Assembly (NCBI RefSeq): GCF_039634785.1
Contig: NZ_JBBIAB010000001.1
Span: 1 to 64,000 of the forward strand
DNA length: 64,000 nucleotides
Reading direction: 5' to 3'
Source: Tistrella mobilis
GTDB lineage: Bacteria > Pseudomonadota > Alphaproteobacteria > Tistrellales > Tistrellaceae
A program made the position numbers and the translations under genes. Below the pieces are notes generated by a model. The model made no database searches, was not told the DNA's origin, and worked only from the letters and a program-made list of their open reading frames with translations. Of the stretch, positions 53,078 to 61,706 are shown piece after piece. The first letter of the stretch is position 1. Each line of letters begins with the position of its first letter.

Positions 53078-53922
53078 GGCCACCACAGCAAGCCTCCATA
53101 GGCCAGGAGCAGCGCGCCGATTTCGGCCACCTGCTGAAGCGCACCATACACATCGCCCGTGGCCCCACCGATCTGGCGAAGCGCCAGGCGCAGGATCACC
53201 AGCGCGCCGATCGCCGCACCGGCCACGAGCCCCAGCACCGCCGGCAGGGCCTGGAGATCGAGCGCCCACCAGCCAAGCCCGGCGGTGATCAGCAGGGTTG
53301 CGCCCAGACCGGTAAGGGCTGCGGCCGCGGGGCCGCGGCCGGCCGCATCGGCAAGGCCCGGCCGGTCCCGCCGGGCGGGCGGCATCCAGGCCATGGCAAG
53401 GCCGATGGCGGCGCGGGACAGCCCGCCTGCCCCCGCGGCCAGCACGGCCGCCCCGATGCCCAGCGGGGCCAGCGCCGCATAAAGCGCCGCCCGCAGGCCG
53501 AAGCCCAGGATCAGCGCCCCGGCGCCGAAGGTGCCGACACGGCTGTCCTTCATGATCTCCAGCTTCGCCGCCCGGTCGCGGCCGCCGCCGAAACCGTCGG
53601 CGACATCGGCAAGGCCGTCCTCGTGGATCAGCCCGCCGATCAGCGCCGCGGCGATCAGGGCCAGCAGGGCCGCGATCCAGCGATCGGCAAAAACCTCTGC
53701 CGCCCCGGCCAGCACCAGCCCGGCAAGCCCGCCTGCGATCAGCCCGGCCGGCCCCAGCCAGCCGGCAAAGCGCGCGGCCGGCTGCAGACCATGCGGCGCC
53801 GGAACCGGCAGACGGGTCACCAGGCCCAGCGCCAGCCACAACCCGTCGAGTGGTCGTGCCGGCGACGGCGCAGGGGGTGGCGGGGGTGGCGCCGGCGGCG
53901 GGACGGGCAGAGGATCGGTCAT
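53074..53922 (-). CDS. cobS: Adenosylcobinamide-GDP ribazoletransferase (cobalamin synthase)
   Basis: 282 residues from ATG 53922. A Pro/Ala-rich stretch of about 23 residues precedes LALGLVTRLPVP. Family motifs are LIHEDGLADVADGFGGG followed by KLEIMKDSRVGTFGAGAL, given as separate parts, with the catalytic Asp/His pairs. Several membrane segments make it an inner-membrane protein. It joins alpha-ribazole to adenosyl-GDP-cobinamide. It is divergent from cobT. Confidence 0.94.
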   Translation of the reverse strand: MTDPLPVPPPAPPPPPPAPSPARPLDGLWLALGLVTRLPVPAPHGLQPAARFAGWLGPAGLIAGGLAGLVLAGAAEVFADRWIAALLALIAAALIGGLIHEDGLADVADGFGGGRDRAAKLEIMKDSRVGTFGAGALILGFGLRAALYAALAPLGIGAAVLAAGAGGLSRAAIGLAMAWMPPARRDRPGLADAAGRGPAAAALTGLGATLLITAGLGWWALDLQALPAVLGLVAGAAIGALVILRLALRQIGGATGDVYGALQQVAEIGALLLAYGGLLWWP

Positions 53923-54151
53923 GAGCCTGCGAGGTCGGTTGCGGAACGGGGAACTCGCCCGAAGATAGCGGCAGCCCGGCCACCCGACCAGTCTGCGGCT
54001 CGTCTCTGACGCCAGAAGGCTTGACCCGACGGGCGGGGCGCGCAATCGTTCCGGCCATCGCGTCCCGGTGTCGTCCGGGGCGACCGTCCGCATTGATCGG
54101 CCGCGACGCTCCTCGGGCGCCTGCGGCCCGCGCCTCAGGAGGCCCCGAGCC

Positions 54152-55189
54152 GTGGCAGCCGACCATTCCGCCATTCCGTTCACGGATCTCGTCGGCGTCG
54201 CCGAGCTGGTCCGCGCCTTTCCCGGCCCCGACGAGGAAGCGATGGAGCGCGCCCGCGCCCGTGACGCGGAACTGACCAAGCCACGCGGCGCGCTCGGCCG
54301 GCTGGAAGAGCTGGCGATCTGGACCGCCGCCTGGCAGGCCGCCCATCCGCCGCGGGCCGCCCGGCCGCTCGCCTGCGTCTTCGCGGGCAATCACGGCATC
54401 GCCGAACGCGGCGTCTCGGCCTATCCCGCCTCGGTCACCGGGCAGATGGTGGCGAATTTCGTCGAAGGCGGGGCGGCGGTGAACCAGCTCTGCCGCTCGT
54501 TCGGGGCGGGGCTGTCGGTCTATGAGATGGGCCTCGACCAGCCGACGGCGGATTTCACCCGCGGCCCGGCGCTGGAGGATGCCGAGGTGCTGCGCGCCAT
54601 CGCCTTCGGCATGCGGGCGGTGGAGCCCGGCATCGACATCCTGTGCCTGGGGGAGATGGGCATCGGCAACACCACCGCCGGCTCGGCCATCGCCGCCGCT
54701 CTCTTCGGCGGCATGGGCGCCGACTGGGCCGGTCGCGGTACCGGTATCGACGATGCCGGCCTCGCCCGCAAGATCGCGGTCATCGACGAGGCTCTGGGCT
54801 TCCATGGCCCGGCCCTTGCCGACCCGCTCCAGGTTCTCCGCCGGCTGGGCGGTCACGAACTGGCGGCCATCGTGGGGGCGGTGATCGCGGCCCGCATGCT
54901 CAGGGTGCCGGTGCTGCTCGACGGCTTCACCTGCACCGCCGCCGCGGCGGTGCTCTGGAAGCTCGATACCACCGCCCTCGACCATTGCCGCATCGCCCAT
55001 CTCTCACGCGAACCCGGCCATCAGCGCCTGGCCGCCGCCATCGGCCAGCGGCCGCTGCTCGATCTCGACATGGCGCTCGGCGAGGCCTCGGGCGCGGTGC
55101 TGGCCTCGGCCCTCGTCCAGGCGGCCATCGCCACCCATAACGGGATGGCCACCTTTGCCGAGGCCGGCGTCGCGACCGCCGAAGACTGA
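54152..55189 (+). CDS. cobT: Nicotinate-nucleotide:dimethylbenzimidazole phosphoribosyltransferase
   Basis: 345 residues from a GTG with a perfect AGGAGG nine bases upstream. KPRGALGRLEELA near the start, CVFAGNHGIAERGVSAYP, and LGEMGIGNTTAGSAIAAAL are diagnostic. It activates the lower ligand base as alpha-ribazole phosphate for CobS. The 229-base gap to the divergent cobS holds both promoters; only a weak B12-box-like stretch was seen there. Confidence 0.96.
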   Translation: MAADHSAIPFTDLVGVAELVRAFPGPDEEAMERARARDAELTKPRGALGRLEELAIWTAAWQAAHPPRAARPLACVFAGNHGIAERGVSAYPASVTGQMVANFVEGGAAVNQLCRSFGAGLSVYEMGLDQPTADFTRGPALEDAEVLRAIAFGMRAVEPGIDILCLGEMGIGNTTAGSAIAAALFGGMGADWAGRGTGIDDAGLARKIAVIDEALGFHGPALADPLQVLRRLGGHELAAIVGAVIAARMLRVPVLLDGFTCTAAAAVLWKLDTTALDHCRIAHLSREPGHQRLAAAIGQRPLLDLDMALGEASGAVLASALVQAAIATHNGMATFAEAGVATAED

Positions 55190-55339
55190 GGCCCTGCGTC
55201 GATTTTTTGCACTGCGGTGTGCGTTAACGACTCTTAAACAATTGAACCCTTATGCTACAGGGTGCGTCCGAATTGGCGGATGCACCCTGCGCCGGTGATG
55301 CCGGCGCCGCGTATGCAGCAGAGTTGTCGGAGGGGTCGC

Positions 55340-56353
55340 GTGGAATACGCGGAACAGACCGATCGGTCGGAATCCCACGCACAGGCTGCCCTCGGACTTC
55401 TCAAATCCCACGCAGTTGCGCCAAATCCGATCAATTATACGGTGGCCTATGTCCACGATGCCGGTCGCGATCCGGAACTGAGCCGGGCGATCGACGGGCT
55501 GTTGGCCGATGGCGGGCAGCTGACCCCGGATTTCCTGCGGGAAGCCTTCGAGCGGCATTTCGGCATGGCCCGCGAGGCCCAGGCGGTTCGCGAGGGCGGC
55601 GCCCGGCTTGCGGCAGAGGCGGAACGGGCGCTCAGCGCCGCGGAAGGCGCCCGCTCGGCGCTCGACACGGCCGCCGACGAGGCCCAGCGCTTGGCCGAAC
55701 GGCTGGAGCAGGGCGACACGATCGATCCCCGCCGCCTGGCCGAGGCGGCCCGGGGGCTGGCGCTGCTGGCCCGGCGCACGGCCCAGCGGACCGAAGGCGC
55801 GGTGCGTTCGCTCGATGCCGCCACCGATCAGATCGGCGGTGTCCGTCGCGATCTGGACAAGGTCCGGCGCGAACTCGCCACCGATCCGCTCACCGGTCTT
55901 GCCAACCGCCGGCATTTCGAGCTGCGCCTGGGCGAAGAGATTGCATTGGCCCGCGAGACCGGCGACCCGCTGACCGTCATGCTGGTCGATGTCGAGGGCT
56001 TCGACGCCATTGCCGCCACCCATGGGCCCGGCATCGGCGACCAGGTGTTGCGGCTGGTGGGCAAGACGCTCGCCGACGGCGTGCGCGGACGCGATGTCGC
56101 CGCCCGCTTCGGCGCCCAGCGCTTCGCCGTTGCCCTGCCCCATACCACCGAAAGCGAATCCGGCGCCATCGCCGAGCAGATCCGCAACATCGTCTCCGGC
56201 CGGCGGATCGTGCGTCGCGACAATCGGGAAGCGGTGGGCCGGATCGCGCTCTCGGTCTCGCGCGCGACCCTGCAGCCGGGCGAGGATATCGGCCGGCTGA
56301 TCGCCCGCGCCGAGGCCGGGCTGGATGGCCGCCGCGTGCGCAGCGCCCGCTGA
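55340..56353 (+). CDS. GGDEF-domain protein with degenerate active site and intact I-site
   Basis: 337 residues from GTG 55340, with GGAGG seven bases upstream. The N-terminal helical region includes NYTVAYVHDAGRDPELSRAID, recognisable by YTVAYVHDAG, and a coiled coil (about 80-180). The GGDEF fold begins at TDPLTGLANRRHF (181-193). The signature loop reads GAQRF (258-262) instead of GGDEF, and the metal-binding DxDxFKxxND is replaced by DVEGFDAIAATHG, so cyclase activity is unlikely. The inhibitory-site motif RxxD (R249-D252) lies exactly five residues before the loop, as in I-sites, so the protein could bind c-di-GMP as a receptor. Confidence 0.85.
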   Translation: MEYAEQTDRSESHAQAALGLLKSHAVAPNPINYTVAYVHDAGRDPELSRAIDGLLADGGQLTPDFLREAFERHFGMAREAQAVREGGARLAAEAERALSAAEGARSALDTAADEAQRLAERLEQGDTIDPRRLAEAARGLALLARRTAQRTEGAVRSLDAATDQIGGVRRDLDKVRRELATDPLTGLANRRHFELRLGEEIALARETGDPLTVMLVDVEGFDAIAATHGPGIGDQVLRLVGKTLADGVRGRDVAARFGAQRFAVALPHTTESESGAIAEQIRNIVSGRRIVRRDNREAVGRIALSVSRATLQPGEDIGRLIARAEAGLDGRRVRSAR

Positions 56354-56396
56354 TCCGAGGCCGGCCCGGCCGGCACCGCCCGACCCGCGCCCATCC

Positions 56397-56432
56397 ACGC
56401 CCCGCGGAACTTTTTTCGCGGGGCGTCGTTCT
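56397..56432 (+). terminator. Terminator after the GGDEF gene
   Basis: Ten-pair stem ACGCCCCGCG/CGCGGGGCGT with a ten-base loop containing six T, followed by CGTTCTG. It separates the GGDEF gene from the sigma-factor promoter. Confidence 0.7.
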
Positions 56433-56436
56433 GCAC

Positions 56437-56466
56437 TGATCCACTCAGCGCCGGGCCGCGTATCCA
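56437..56466 (+). promoter_or_regulatory. Candidate RpoE/ECF11 promoter of rpoE-chrR
   Basis: TGATCC at 56437-56442 equals the -35 element of ECF11 (RpoE-ChrR) promoters. After 18 bases comes TATCCA at 56461-56466 as a possible -10. It lies directly after the terminator and 37-103 bases before the possible sigma-factor starts. Autoregulation is usual for this group. The -10 match is only partial. Confidence 0.55.
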
Positions 56467-56568
56467 TCGGGTAAAGGAACCAATGGCCTGAAAGGCCGGT
56501 CCATGACCGATGAGACCTGCATCCGTCCGCGCCTTGCGGCGCGGGGAGGAGTCCTGTTAGATGGCGCC

Positions 56569-57165
56569 ATGAGCACGGTGAGTGGTCGTGGCGGCCCGTC
56601 CGACGGATCGCGCACGGTATCTGAACGCATGGCCGATCTGATGGTCCTGGTCGCACACGACCGGGATCGTCGGGCATTCACCGAGCTGTATGCGTGGTTC
56701 GCGCCCCGTGTGAAGGGTTTCCTGATCCGGCGCGGCCTCGATGCCCAGCGGGCTGAAGAAGTCGCCCAGGAAGCCATGCTGACCGTCTGGCGCAAGGCCG
56801 ACCGGTTCGACCGGCGCCAGGCATCGGTGGCGACCTGGATCTTCACCATCGCCCGCAACCGCAGCATCGACGAATTGCGCCGCGAGAAGCGGCCGGAGAT
56901 CGAGCTGGACGACCCGACCCTGGTCGGGGACGGCCTGGCCCAGCCGGCCGAAACTGCCTATGCCGCCGGCCAGGAGGCCGAACGGCTGAAGGCGGCCATC
57001 GGAACCCTGCCCGAGGAGCAGGCTCGCCTGCTGCATATGGCGTTCTTCGAGGACAAGTCCCACAGCGCCATTGCAGAGAGCGAAGACCTTCCCCTCGGTA
57101 CGGTCAAGTCACGGTTGAGACTGGCGCTGTCCAAACTCAGGGCGGCGCTGGGGCCGGTACACTGA
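56569..57165 (+). CDS. rpoE: ECF RNA polymerase sigma factor, ECF11/RpoE type
   Basis: 198 residues from ATG 56569; an in-frame ATG at 56503, with AAAGG upstream, would add 22 residues. Sigma region 2 covers FAPRVKGFLIRRGLDAQRAEEVAQEAMLTVWRKADRF, recognisable as FAPRVKGFL and QEAMLTVWRKA, and ATWIFTIARNRSIDELRR. Region 4 contains LPLGTVKSRLRLALSKLR. The pairing with a ChrR-like cupin anti-sigma defines the group that responds to singlet oxygen and organic peroxides in phototrophic and other alphaproteobacteria. The stop overlaps the anti-sigma start by one base (TGATG). Confidence 0.93.
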   Translation: MSTVSGRGGPSDGSRTVSERMADLMVLVAHDRDRRAFTELYAWFAPRVKGFLIRRGLDAQRAEEVAQEAMLTVWRKADRFDRRQASVATWIFTIARNRSIDELRREKRPEIELDDPTLVGDGLAQPAETAYAAGQEAERLKAAIGTLPEEQARLLHMAFFEDKSHSAIAESEDLPLGTVKSRLRLALSKLRAALGPVH

Positions 57166-57887
57166 TGGAGCATCACGAGACGATGGGTCCGCAGCACCAC
57201 ATGCCGGAGGCGTGGCTGGTCGATTACGCGGCCGGCACGCTGGACGAGGCGAACGCACTTCTGGTCGCCTGCCATGCCGCGCTGTGCCCGACCTGCCGCG
57301 AGACGCTGCGCCTGCTCGACGCGACAGGCGGGGCCCTGCTCGAGGATCAGGCACCGGTCGCACTGGCGGATGACGCGCTGGCCGCACTCTTTGCCCGGAT
57401 CGATGCCGAGGATGCCGCGGCCGAGCCGGCGCGGCCCGGCCACCGGCCCGGTCACCAGACTGTGGATCTGGACGCCCTGCTGCCGGCGGGCGACGGCACG
57501 CTGCGCCTGCCGAGGCCGCTGCTCGCCTATCTGCCCACCGCCCCCCAGGATCTGCCCTGGCGCTGGAACGGTCCCGGCGTCCATGTCATCGACCTTGCGG
57601 TCGGCCGGCATCCGGGCACCCGTACCGTGCTGATGAAGATCGGCGCCGGTCGCGCCATGCCCCAGCATACCCACAAGGGCACCGAGGCATTGATGGTCCT
57701 GGCCGGCGGCTATCGCGACGAGAGCGGCGACTTCTTCCCCGGCGACGTCGCGATCTCCACCGGTGAGGTGGATCATCGCCCCATCGCCCATGACGACGGC
57801 GAATGCCTGTGCCTTGCGGTGCTCGACGCCCCGATCTCGCTGACCGGCACCGTCGGCCGGCTGCTCAACCCCTTCATCCGCTTCTGA
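57165..57887 (+). CDS. chrR: ChrR-like zinc anti-sigma factor with cupin domain
   Basis: 240 residues. The N-terminal zinc anti-sigma domain has H37-x3-C41-x2-C44 (CHAALCPTC) with further His residues at the N-terminus. The C-terminal cupin (about 120-235) has MPQHTHKGTEALMVLAGGY with metal-binding histidines. In Rhodobacter, ChrR holds RpoE inactive and releases it on singlet oxygen. Overlap with rpoE shows co-translation. All zinc ligands expected for anti-sigma activity are present. Confidence 0.93.
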   Translation: MEHHETMGPQHHMPEAWLVDYAAGTLDEANALLVACHAALCPTCRETLRLLDATGGALLEDQAPVALADDALAALFARIDAEDAAAEPARPGHRPGHQTVDLDALLPAGDGTLRLPRPLLAYLPTAPQDLPWRWNGPGVHVIDLAVGRHPGTRTVLMKIGAGRAMPQHTHKGTEALMVLAGGYRDESGDFFPGDVAISTGEVDHRPIAHDDGECLCLAVLDAPISLTGTVGRLLNPFIRF

Positions 57888-57969
57888 GCGCCCCAACCCC
57901 GAAGCCTTGAACTGCGGGGATTGCGGCATCATCCTGACCGCCGGGCGCACAGTGGAGGCGGAGAGGGTG

Positions 57970-58977
57970 ATGATGAGCGATCCGGTTCTGGTCGAAGTGG
58001 TCCGCGGCGGCTTCGTCGAAAGCCGCCATCGCGGCGCTGTCGTTGTGTGCGATGCACGGGGCCGTGTGATCCTGGCGCTGGGCGATGGCGACCGGCCGGT
58101 TTTTCCCCGCTCTGCCACCAAGCCGATCCAGGCCCTGCAGCTGATCGAAAGCGGCGCGGCCGATGCGATGGGGTTGAGCGCGGCGGAACTGGCCCTCTCT
58201 CAGGCCAGCCATAACGGTGAGCCGATGCATGTCGGCCGGGTGTCCGCCTGGCTGGATCGGATGGGGCTCGGCACCGAGGACCTGATCTGCGGTGCCCACT
58301 GGTCGTCGCACGACGCAACCGCCCGCGCCATAGCGCGCGACGGCGGCGCACCCTCCCGTGCCCACAACAACTGTTCCGGCAAGCATTGCGGCTTCCTGGC
58401 CACCGCCCGCCATCTGGGCGAGGCCATCACCGGCTATGGAGATCGGGACCACCCGGTACAGCGGCGCTGGCGGGATGCCCTGTCGGAGCTGGGCGACCAT
58501 CCGCTGGATGATGCGCCCGAAGGCATCGACGGCTGCGGCATCCCGGTGATCGCCATGCCGCTCCGGTCCCTCGCGCTCGCCTTCGCCCGCATTGCCGACC
58601 CCTCGCGCGAAACCGCCGCCCGACGCGATGCCATGGCCCGGTTGAGCCGGGCCGTCTGGTCCGCGCCCGAGATGATCGCCGGCACAGGCCGCCTCTGTTC
58701 CGCCATCGCCCGTCAGGCCAAGGGCCGGGTGCTGGCCAAGGTCGGCGCCGAAGGCGTCTATGCCGCAGCCCTGCCCGGCCTGGGTCTCGGGGTGGCGCTC
58801 AAGGTCGAGGACGGGGCGGTCCGGGCCGCCGAAACCGCCCTGCTGGCCACGCTCGCCCGGCTCGGCGTGTTCGATGCCGCCGATCTGGATGCGCTCGCCC
58901 CCTGGAGCCGGCGCGGCATCACCAGTTGGGCCGGTGCCGAGGTCGGCGTGATCCGGCCATCCGATGCCTTCATCTGA
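57970..58977 (+). CDS. L-asparaginase II (Rhizobium etli AsnII/ReAV type)
   Basis: 335 residues from ATG 57970, an in-frame alternative being the next codon. GGAGAGG lies just upstream. FPRSATKPIQALQLIESGAAD carries the SxxK catalytic pair, and HNNCSGKHCGFLATARH the second site with zinc-binding Cys residues. The family is unrelated to E. coli type I/II enzymes and hydrolyses asparagine to aspartate. It lies 80 bases after chrR and may belong to its transcript. The stop codon lies in a 19-bp duplication, and a hairpin follows. Confidence 0.88.
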   Translation: MMSDPVLVEVVRGGFVESRHRGAVVVCDARGRVILALGDGDRPVFPRSATKPIQALQLIESGAADAMGLSAAELALSQASHNGEPMHVGRVSAWLDRMGLGTEDLICGAHWSSHDATARAIARDGGAPSRAHNNCSGKHCGFLATARHLGEAITGYGDRDHPVQRRWRDALSELGDHPLDDAPEGIDGCGIPVIAMPLRSLALAFARIADPSRETAARRDAMARLSRAVWSAPEMIAGTGRLCSAIARQAKGRVLAKVGAEGVYAAALPGLGLGVALKVEDGAVRAAETALLATLARLGVFDAADLDALAPWSRRGITSWAGAEVGVIRPSDAFI

Positions 58978-59008
58978 AAAGACACGGGGCATCCGAAACG
59001 ACACGGGG
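58971..59008 (+). repeat. 19-bp tandem duplication across the asparaginase stop codon
   Basis: CATCTGAAAAGACACGGGG (58971-58989, containing the TGA) is followed directly by CATCCGAAACGACACGGGG (58990-59008); 17 of 19 bases agree. The second copy no longer has the TGA. Confidence 0.85.
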
Positions 59009-59045
59009 GCCGGCACCGCGGATGCGATGCCGGCCCCCATATCTG
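59005..59045 (+). terminator. Terminator after the asparaginase gene
   Basis: A perfect eleven-pair stem GGGGGCCGGCA/TGCCGGCCCCC with a twelve-base loop is followed by ATATCTG. It overlaps the last bases of the stop-codon repeat and lies between convergent genes. Confidence 0.65.
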
Positions 59046-59079
59046 TTCAGGCAACCGGTGTGGTCGGCCAACCCGCCGG

Positions 59080-59721
59080 TCAGGCGAGACCGGGCGCCAC
59101 CTTGAATTCGGCCTCGGTACGGGCCTTGACCTCGTCGACCGTCAGGCCCGGGGCCAGCTCGATCAGGGTCAGACCGTCCTCGAAGCTGAACACGCCGACC
59201 TCGCTGATCAGCAGGTCGACGCAGGCCTTGCCGGTCAGCGGCAGGCTGCATTCCTTGACCAGCTTGGCCGAGCCGTCCTTGGCATTGTGGTCCATGATGA
59301 CCACCACGCGCTGAACGCCGGCCACCAGGTCCATGGCGCCGCCCATGCCCTTGACCATCTTGCCCGGGATCATCCAGTTGGCGAGATCGCCGGTCTCGGA
59401 GACCTGCAGCGCGCCCAGGATCGACAGGTTGATATGGCCGCCACGCACCATGGCGAAGCTGGTCGCACTGTCGAAATAGCTGGAATAGGACAGTTCGGTG
59501 ATCGTCTGCTTGCCGGCATTGATCAGGTCGGGGTCGACCTCGTCGTCATAGGGGAAGGGCCCCATGCCGAGCATGCCGTTCTCGGAATGCAGCACCACAT
59601 GCACGCCGTCGGGGATGTAGTTCGCGACCAGCGTCGGGATGCCGATGCCGAGATTGGCGTAGAAGCCGTCCTTCAGCTCCTTCGCCGCGCGACGGCACAT
59701 GTCTTCGCGAGTCCAGGCCAT
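59080..59721 (-). CDS. scoB: 3-oxoacid CoA-transferase subunit B
   Basis: 213 residues from ATG 59721, with GGGGAGG about seven bases upstream. The catalytic glutamate is in [36 protein letters not shown] and [19 protein letters not shown] are typical. With subunit A it moves CoA from succinyl-CoA to acetoacetate, linking ketone-body and PHB breakdown to acetoacetyl-CoA. The frame starts three bases inside the end of scoA. Confidence 0.95.
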   Translation of the reverse strand: MAWTREDMCRRAAKELKDGFYANLGIGIPTLVANYIPDGVHVVLHSENGMLGMGPFPYDDEVDPDLINAGKQTITELSYSSYFDSATSFAMVRGGHINLSILGALQVSETGDLANWMIPGKMVKGMGGAMDLVAGVQRVVVIMDHNAKDGSAKLVKECSLPLTGKACVDLLISEVGVFSFEDGLTLIELAPGLTVDEVKARTEAEFKVAPGLA

Positions 59722-59723
59722 GG

Positions 59724-60434
59724 TCACGCCTCCCCACGGGCACGAGTGGTGCGCTGCTCGATGCGCTTCTCGTAATTGCTGCCGGCCAGGATCCGCTGGA
59801 CGAAGATGCCGGGGGTATGGATCGCGTCGGCGCCAAGGGCGCCCGGCTCGACCAGTTCCTCGACCTCGGCCACGGTCACCTTGCCCGCGGTCGCCATCAT
59901 CGGATTGAAGTTCCGGGCGGTCATCCGATAGATCAGATTGCCCTCGGTATCGCCCTTCCAGGCCTTCACGATCGACAGATCGGCGACCAGGCCGCGCTCC
60001 ATGACGTACTGCTCGCCATCGAACTCGCGGACTTCCTTGCCGTCGGCGACGATGGTGCCGACGCCGGTCTTGGTGAAGAAGGCCGGGATACCGGCACCGC
60101 CGGCGCGGATGCGCTCGGCCAGCGTGCCCTGCGGGTTGAACTCAAGCTCCAGCTCGCCCGCGAGGTACTGCTTCTCGAAGGTCTTGTTCTCGCCCACATA
60201 GGACGAGACCATCTTCCGCACCTGCCGGGTCTCGAGCAGGATGCCGAGGCCGAAGCCGTCGACGCCCGCATTGTTCGAGATGACAGTCAGGTCGCGAACG
60301 CCGGACTCGCGGATCGCAAGGATCAGGTTTTCCGGAATGCCGCACAGTCCGAAGCCGCCGGACATGATGGTCATGCCGTCCCTGAGCAGGCCGGCGAGCG
60401 CCGCCACCGCGTCAGGGTAGACTTTCTTGCTCAT
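59724..60434 (-). CDS. scoA: 3-oxoacid CoA-transferase subunit A
   Basis: 236 residues from ATG 60434. [18 protein letters not shown] near the N-terminus and [20 protein letters not shown] are the family signatures; [22 protein letters not shown], visible by its core [11 protein letters not shown], follows. It forms the active heterodimer with scoB, the next gene. The operon is probably used during PHB or acetoacetate catabolism. Confidence 0.95.
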   Translation of the reverse strand: MSKKVYPDAVAALAGLLRDGMTIMSGGFGLCGIPENLILAIRESGVRDLTVISNNAGVDGFGLGILLETRQVRKMVSSYVGENKTFEKQYLAGELELEFNPQGTLAERIRAGGAGIPAFFTKTGVGTIVADGKEVREFDGEQYVMERGLVADLSIVKAWKGDTEGNLIYRMTARNFNPMMATAGKVTVAEVEELVEPGALGADAIHTPGIFVQRILAGSNYEKRIEQRTTRARGEA

Positions 60435-60743
60435 GCATACCGCCTTTTCTCGCGAGGGTTTCCCCCCGATGATACCCCCGGTCCCCGTTTGATAAGCGGC
60501 GGGGCCGACGCTGTCAATGAGCGCCGCCCCTGGCCGGGGCGAAACCGCAGGTATCCGGCAAGTGCTTGGCCCGCCGGGCTTTGGGCGGCCGGCCGTCGGG
60601 ATCGGGGGCCGCATCCATACGGCGTTCGCCGCCGCCTGCATTCCGGCCATGCGCAAGCGGGGGTCCGCAGACCATTGGCATCGCCGCCGATCGGGGGTCT
60701 ATTGTCTCGTCACCCGCCGCGATCCGCCCGTCAGGTTCCCCAG
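60435..60743. other. Divergent gap between scoA and DMT transporter gene
   Basis: 309 bases, GC-rich, without a convincing gene. It holds the promoters of scoAB and of the transporter gene. A plus-strand frame across it gives only Arg/Pro-rich nonsense. Confidence 0.45.
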
Positions 60744-61706
60744 ATGCCCGTCCGTCCTGTCCCGTCCGCCCCGGTCGATCCGGGCCGCGCCCTGATCGTG
60801 GGCGGGCTCTGGATGACCGCCGCCTGCGGCATGCTGGCCCTGCTTGCGGCCGAGATCCGCATGGCGGCCCAGCATGTCCATCCGCTGGAGGTGGTGTTCT
60901 TCCGCAACCTGTTCGGCGTGGTGCTGATGGTGCCCATGCTGCGCCGGCTGCCGCTGCCCTATGATTTCCGGCGGCGCTGGACGCTGTTCGGGCTGCGCGG
61001 GCTGACCAGCTTCCTGGCGATGTCCACCTGGTTCTTCGCCGTGGCGACCATCCCGCTTGCCGATGCGGTGGCGCTGAATTTCACCCTGCCGCTTTTTGCA
61101 ACCCTGCTCGCCGTCATCACCCTGGGTGAAACGGTGCGGGCCCGGCGCTGGACCGCGCTGGCGGTGGGCTTCGCCGGCACGCTGGTGGTGCTGCGCCCCG
61201 GCTTTACCGAGGTGTCGGCCGGCACCATCGCCGCGCTCGCCTCGGCGCTGTTCATGGCCTCGTCGGCGATCTCGATCCGGCGCATGGCCGCCCATGACGG
61301 GCCGGCGGTGATCACCTTCTGGTCCAATATCGTGATGACGCCGATCTCGCTGATCCCGGCCGCCTTCGTCTGGACCTGGCCGGGCTGGGAGGGCTGGGCC
61401 TGGCTGCTGCTGGTGGGCGCCACCGCCATCATCGCCCAGATCTTCCTGTCCCGCGCCTATGCCGCCGCCCCCACCTCGGCGGTGATGCCGTTCGACTTCA
61501 CCCGCCTGCCCTTTGCGGTGCTGATCGGCCTTGCCTTCTTCGACGAGGTACCGGACCCCTGGACCTTGGTCGGCGCAACCGTCATCATCGGCTCGGCCGT
61601 CTACATCACCCGCCGCGAGGCGCGGCTGGCCAGCCGGCCCACGGCCGGGCAGATCACGACGGCACCACAGCCCGACCGCCCCGAAATCACGTCCGAGGAC
61701 AAATGA
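60744..61706 (+). CDS. DMT-superfamily (EamA) transporter
   Basis: 320 residues with ten membrane segments in two EamA repeats. The region VVFFRNLFGVVLMVPML and LADAVALNFTLPLFATLLAV is like the S-adenosylmethionine-uptake/RarD side of the family; the second repeat includes AAPTSAVMPFDFTRLPFAVL. The substrate is unknown. ATGA overlap links it to the next gene. Confidence 0.85.
   Translation: MPVRPVPSAPVDPGRALIVGGLWMTAACGMLALLAAEIRMAAQHVHPLEVVFFRNLFGVVLMVPMLRRLPLPYDFRRRWTLFGLRGLTSFLAMSTWFFAVATIPLADAVALNFTLPLFATLLAVITLGETVRARRWTALAVGFAGTLVVLRPGFTEVSAGTIAALASALFMASSAISIRRMAAHDGPAVITFWSNIVMTPISLIPAAFVWTWPGWEGWAWLLLVGATAIIAQIFLSRAYAAAPTSAVMPFDFTRLPFAVLIGLAFFDEVPDPWTLVGATVIIGSAVYITRREARLASRPTAGQITTAPQPDRPEITSEDK

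Noticed and set aside
53923-54151. B12-box-like sequence upstream of cobS (minus strand, GAGCCGCAGACTGGTC)
   Set aside because: It resembles the 3' box of a cobalamin riboswitch only loosely (three or four mismatches). The upstream GGTG, CCCGC and ACTGT elements are not found in order, so no riboswitch is called.
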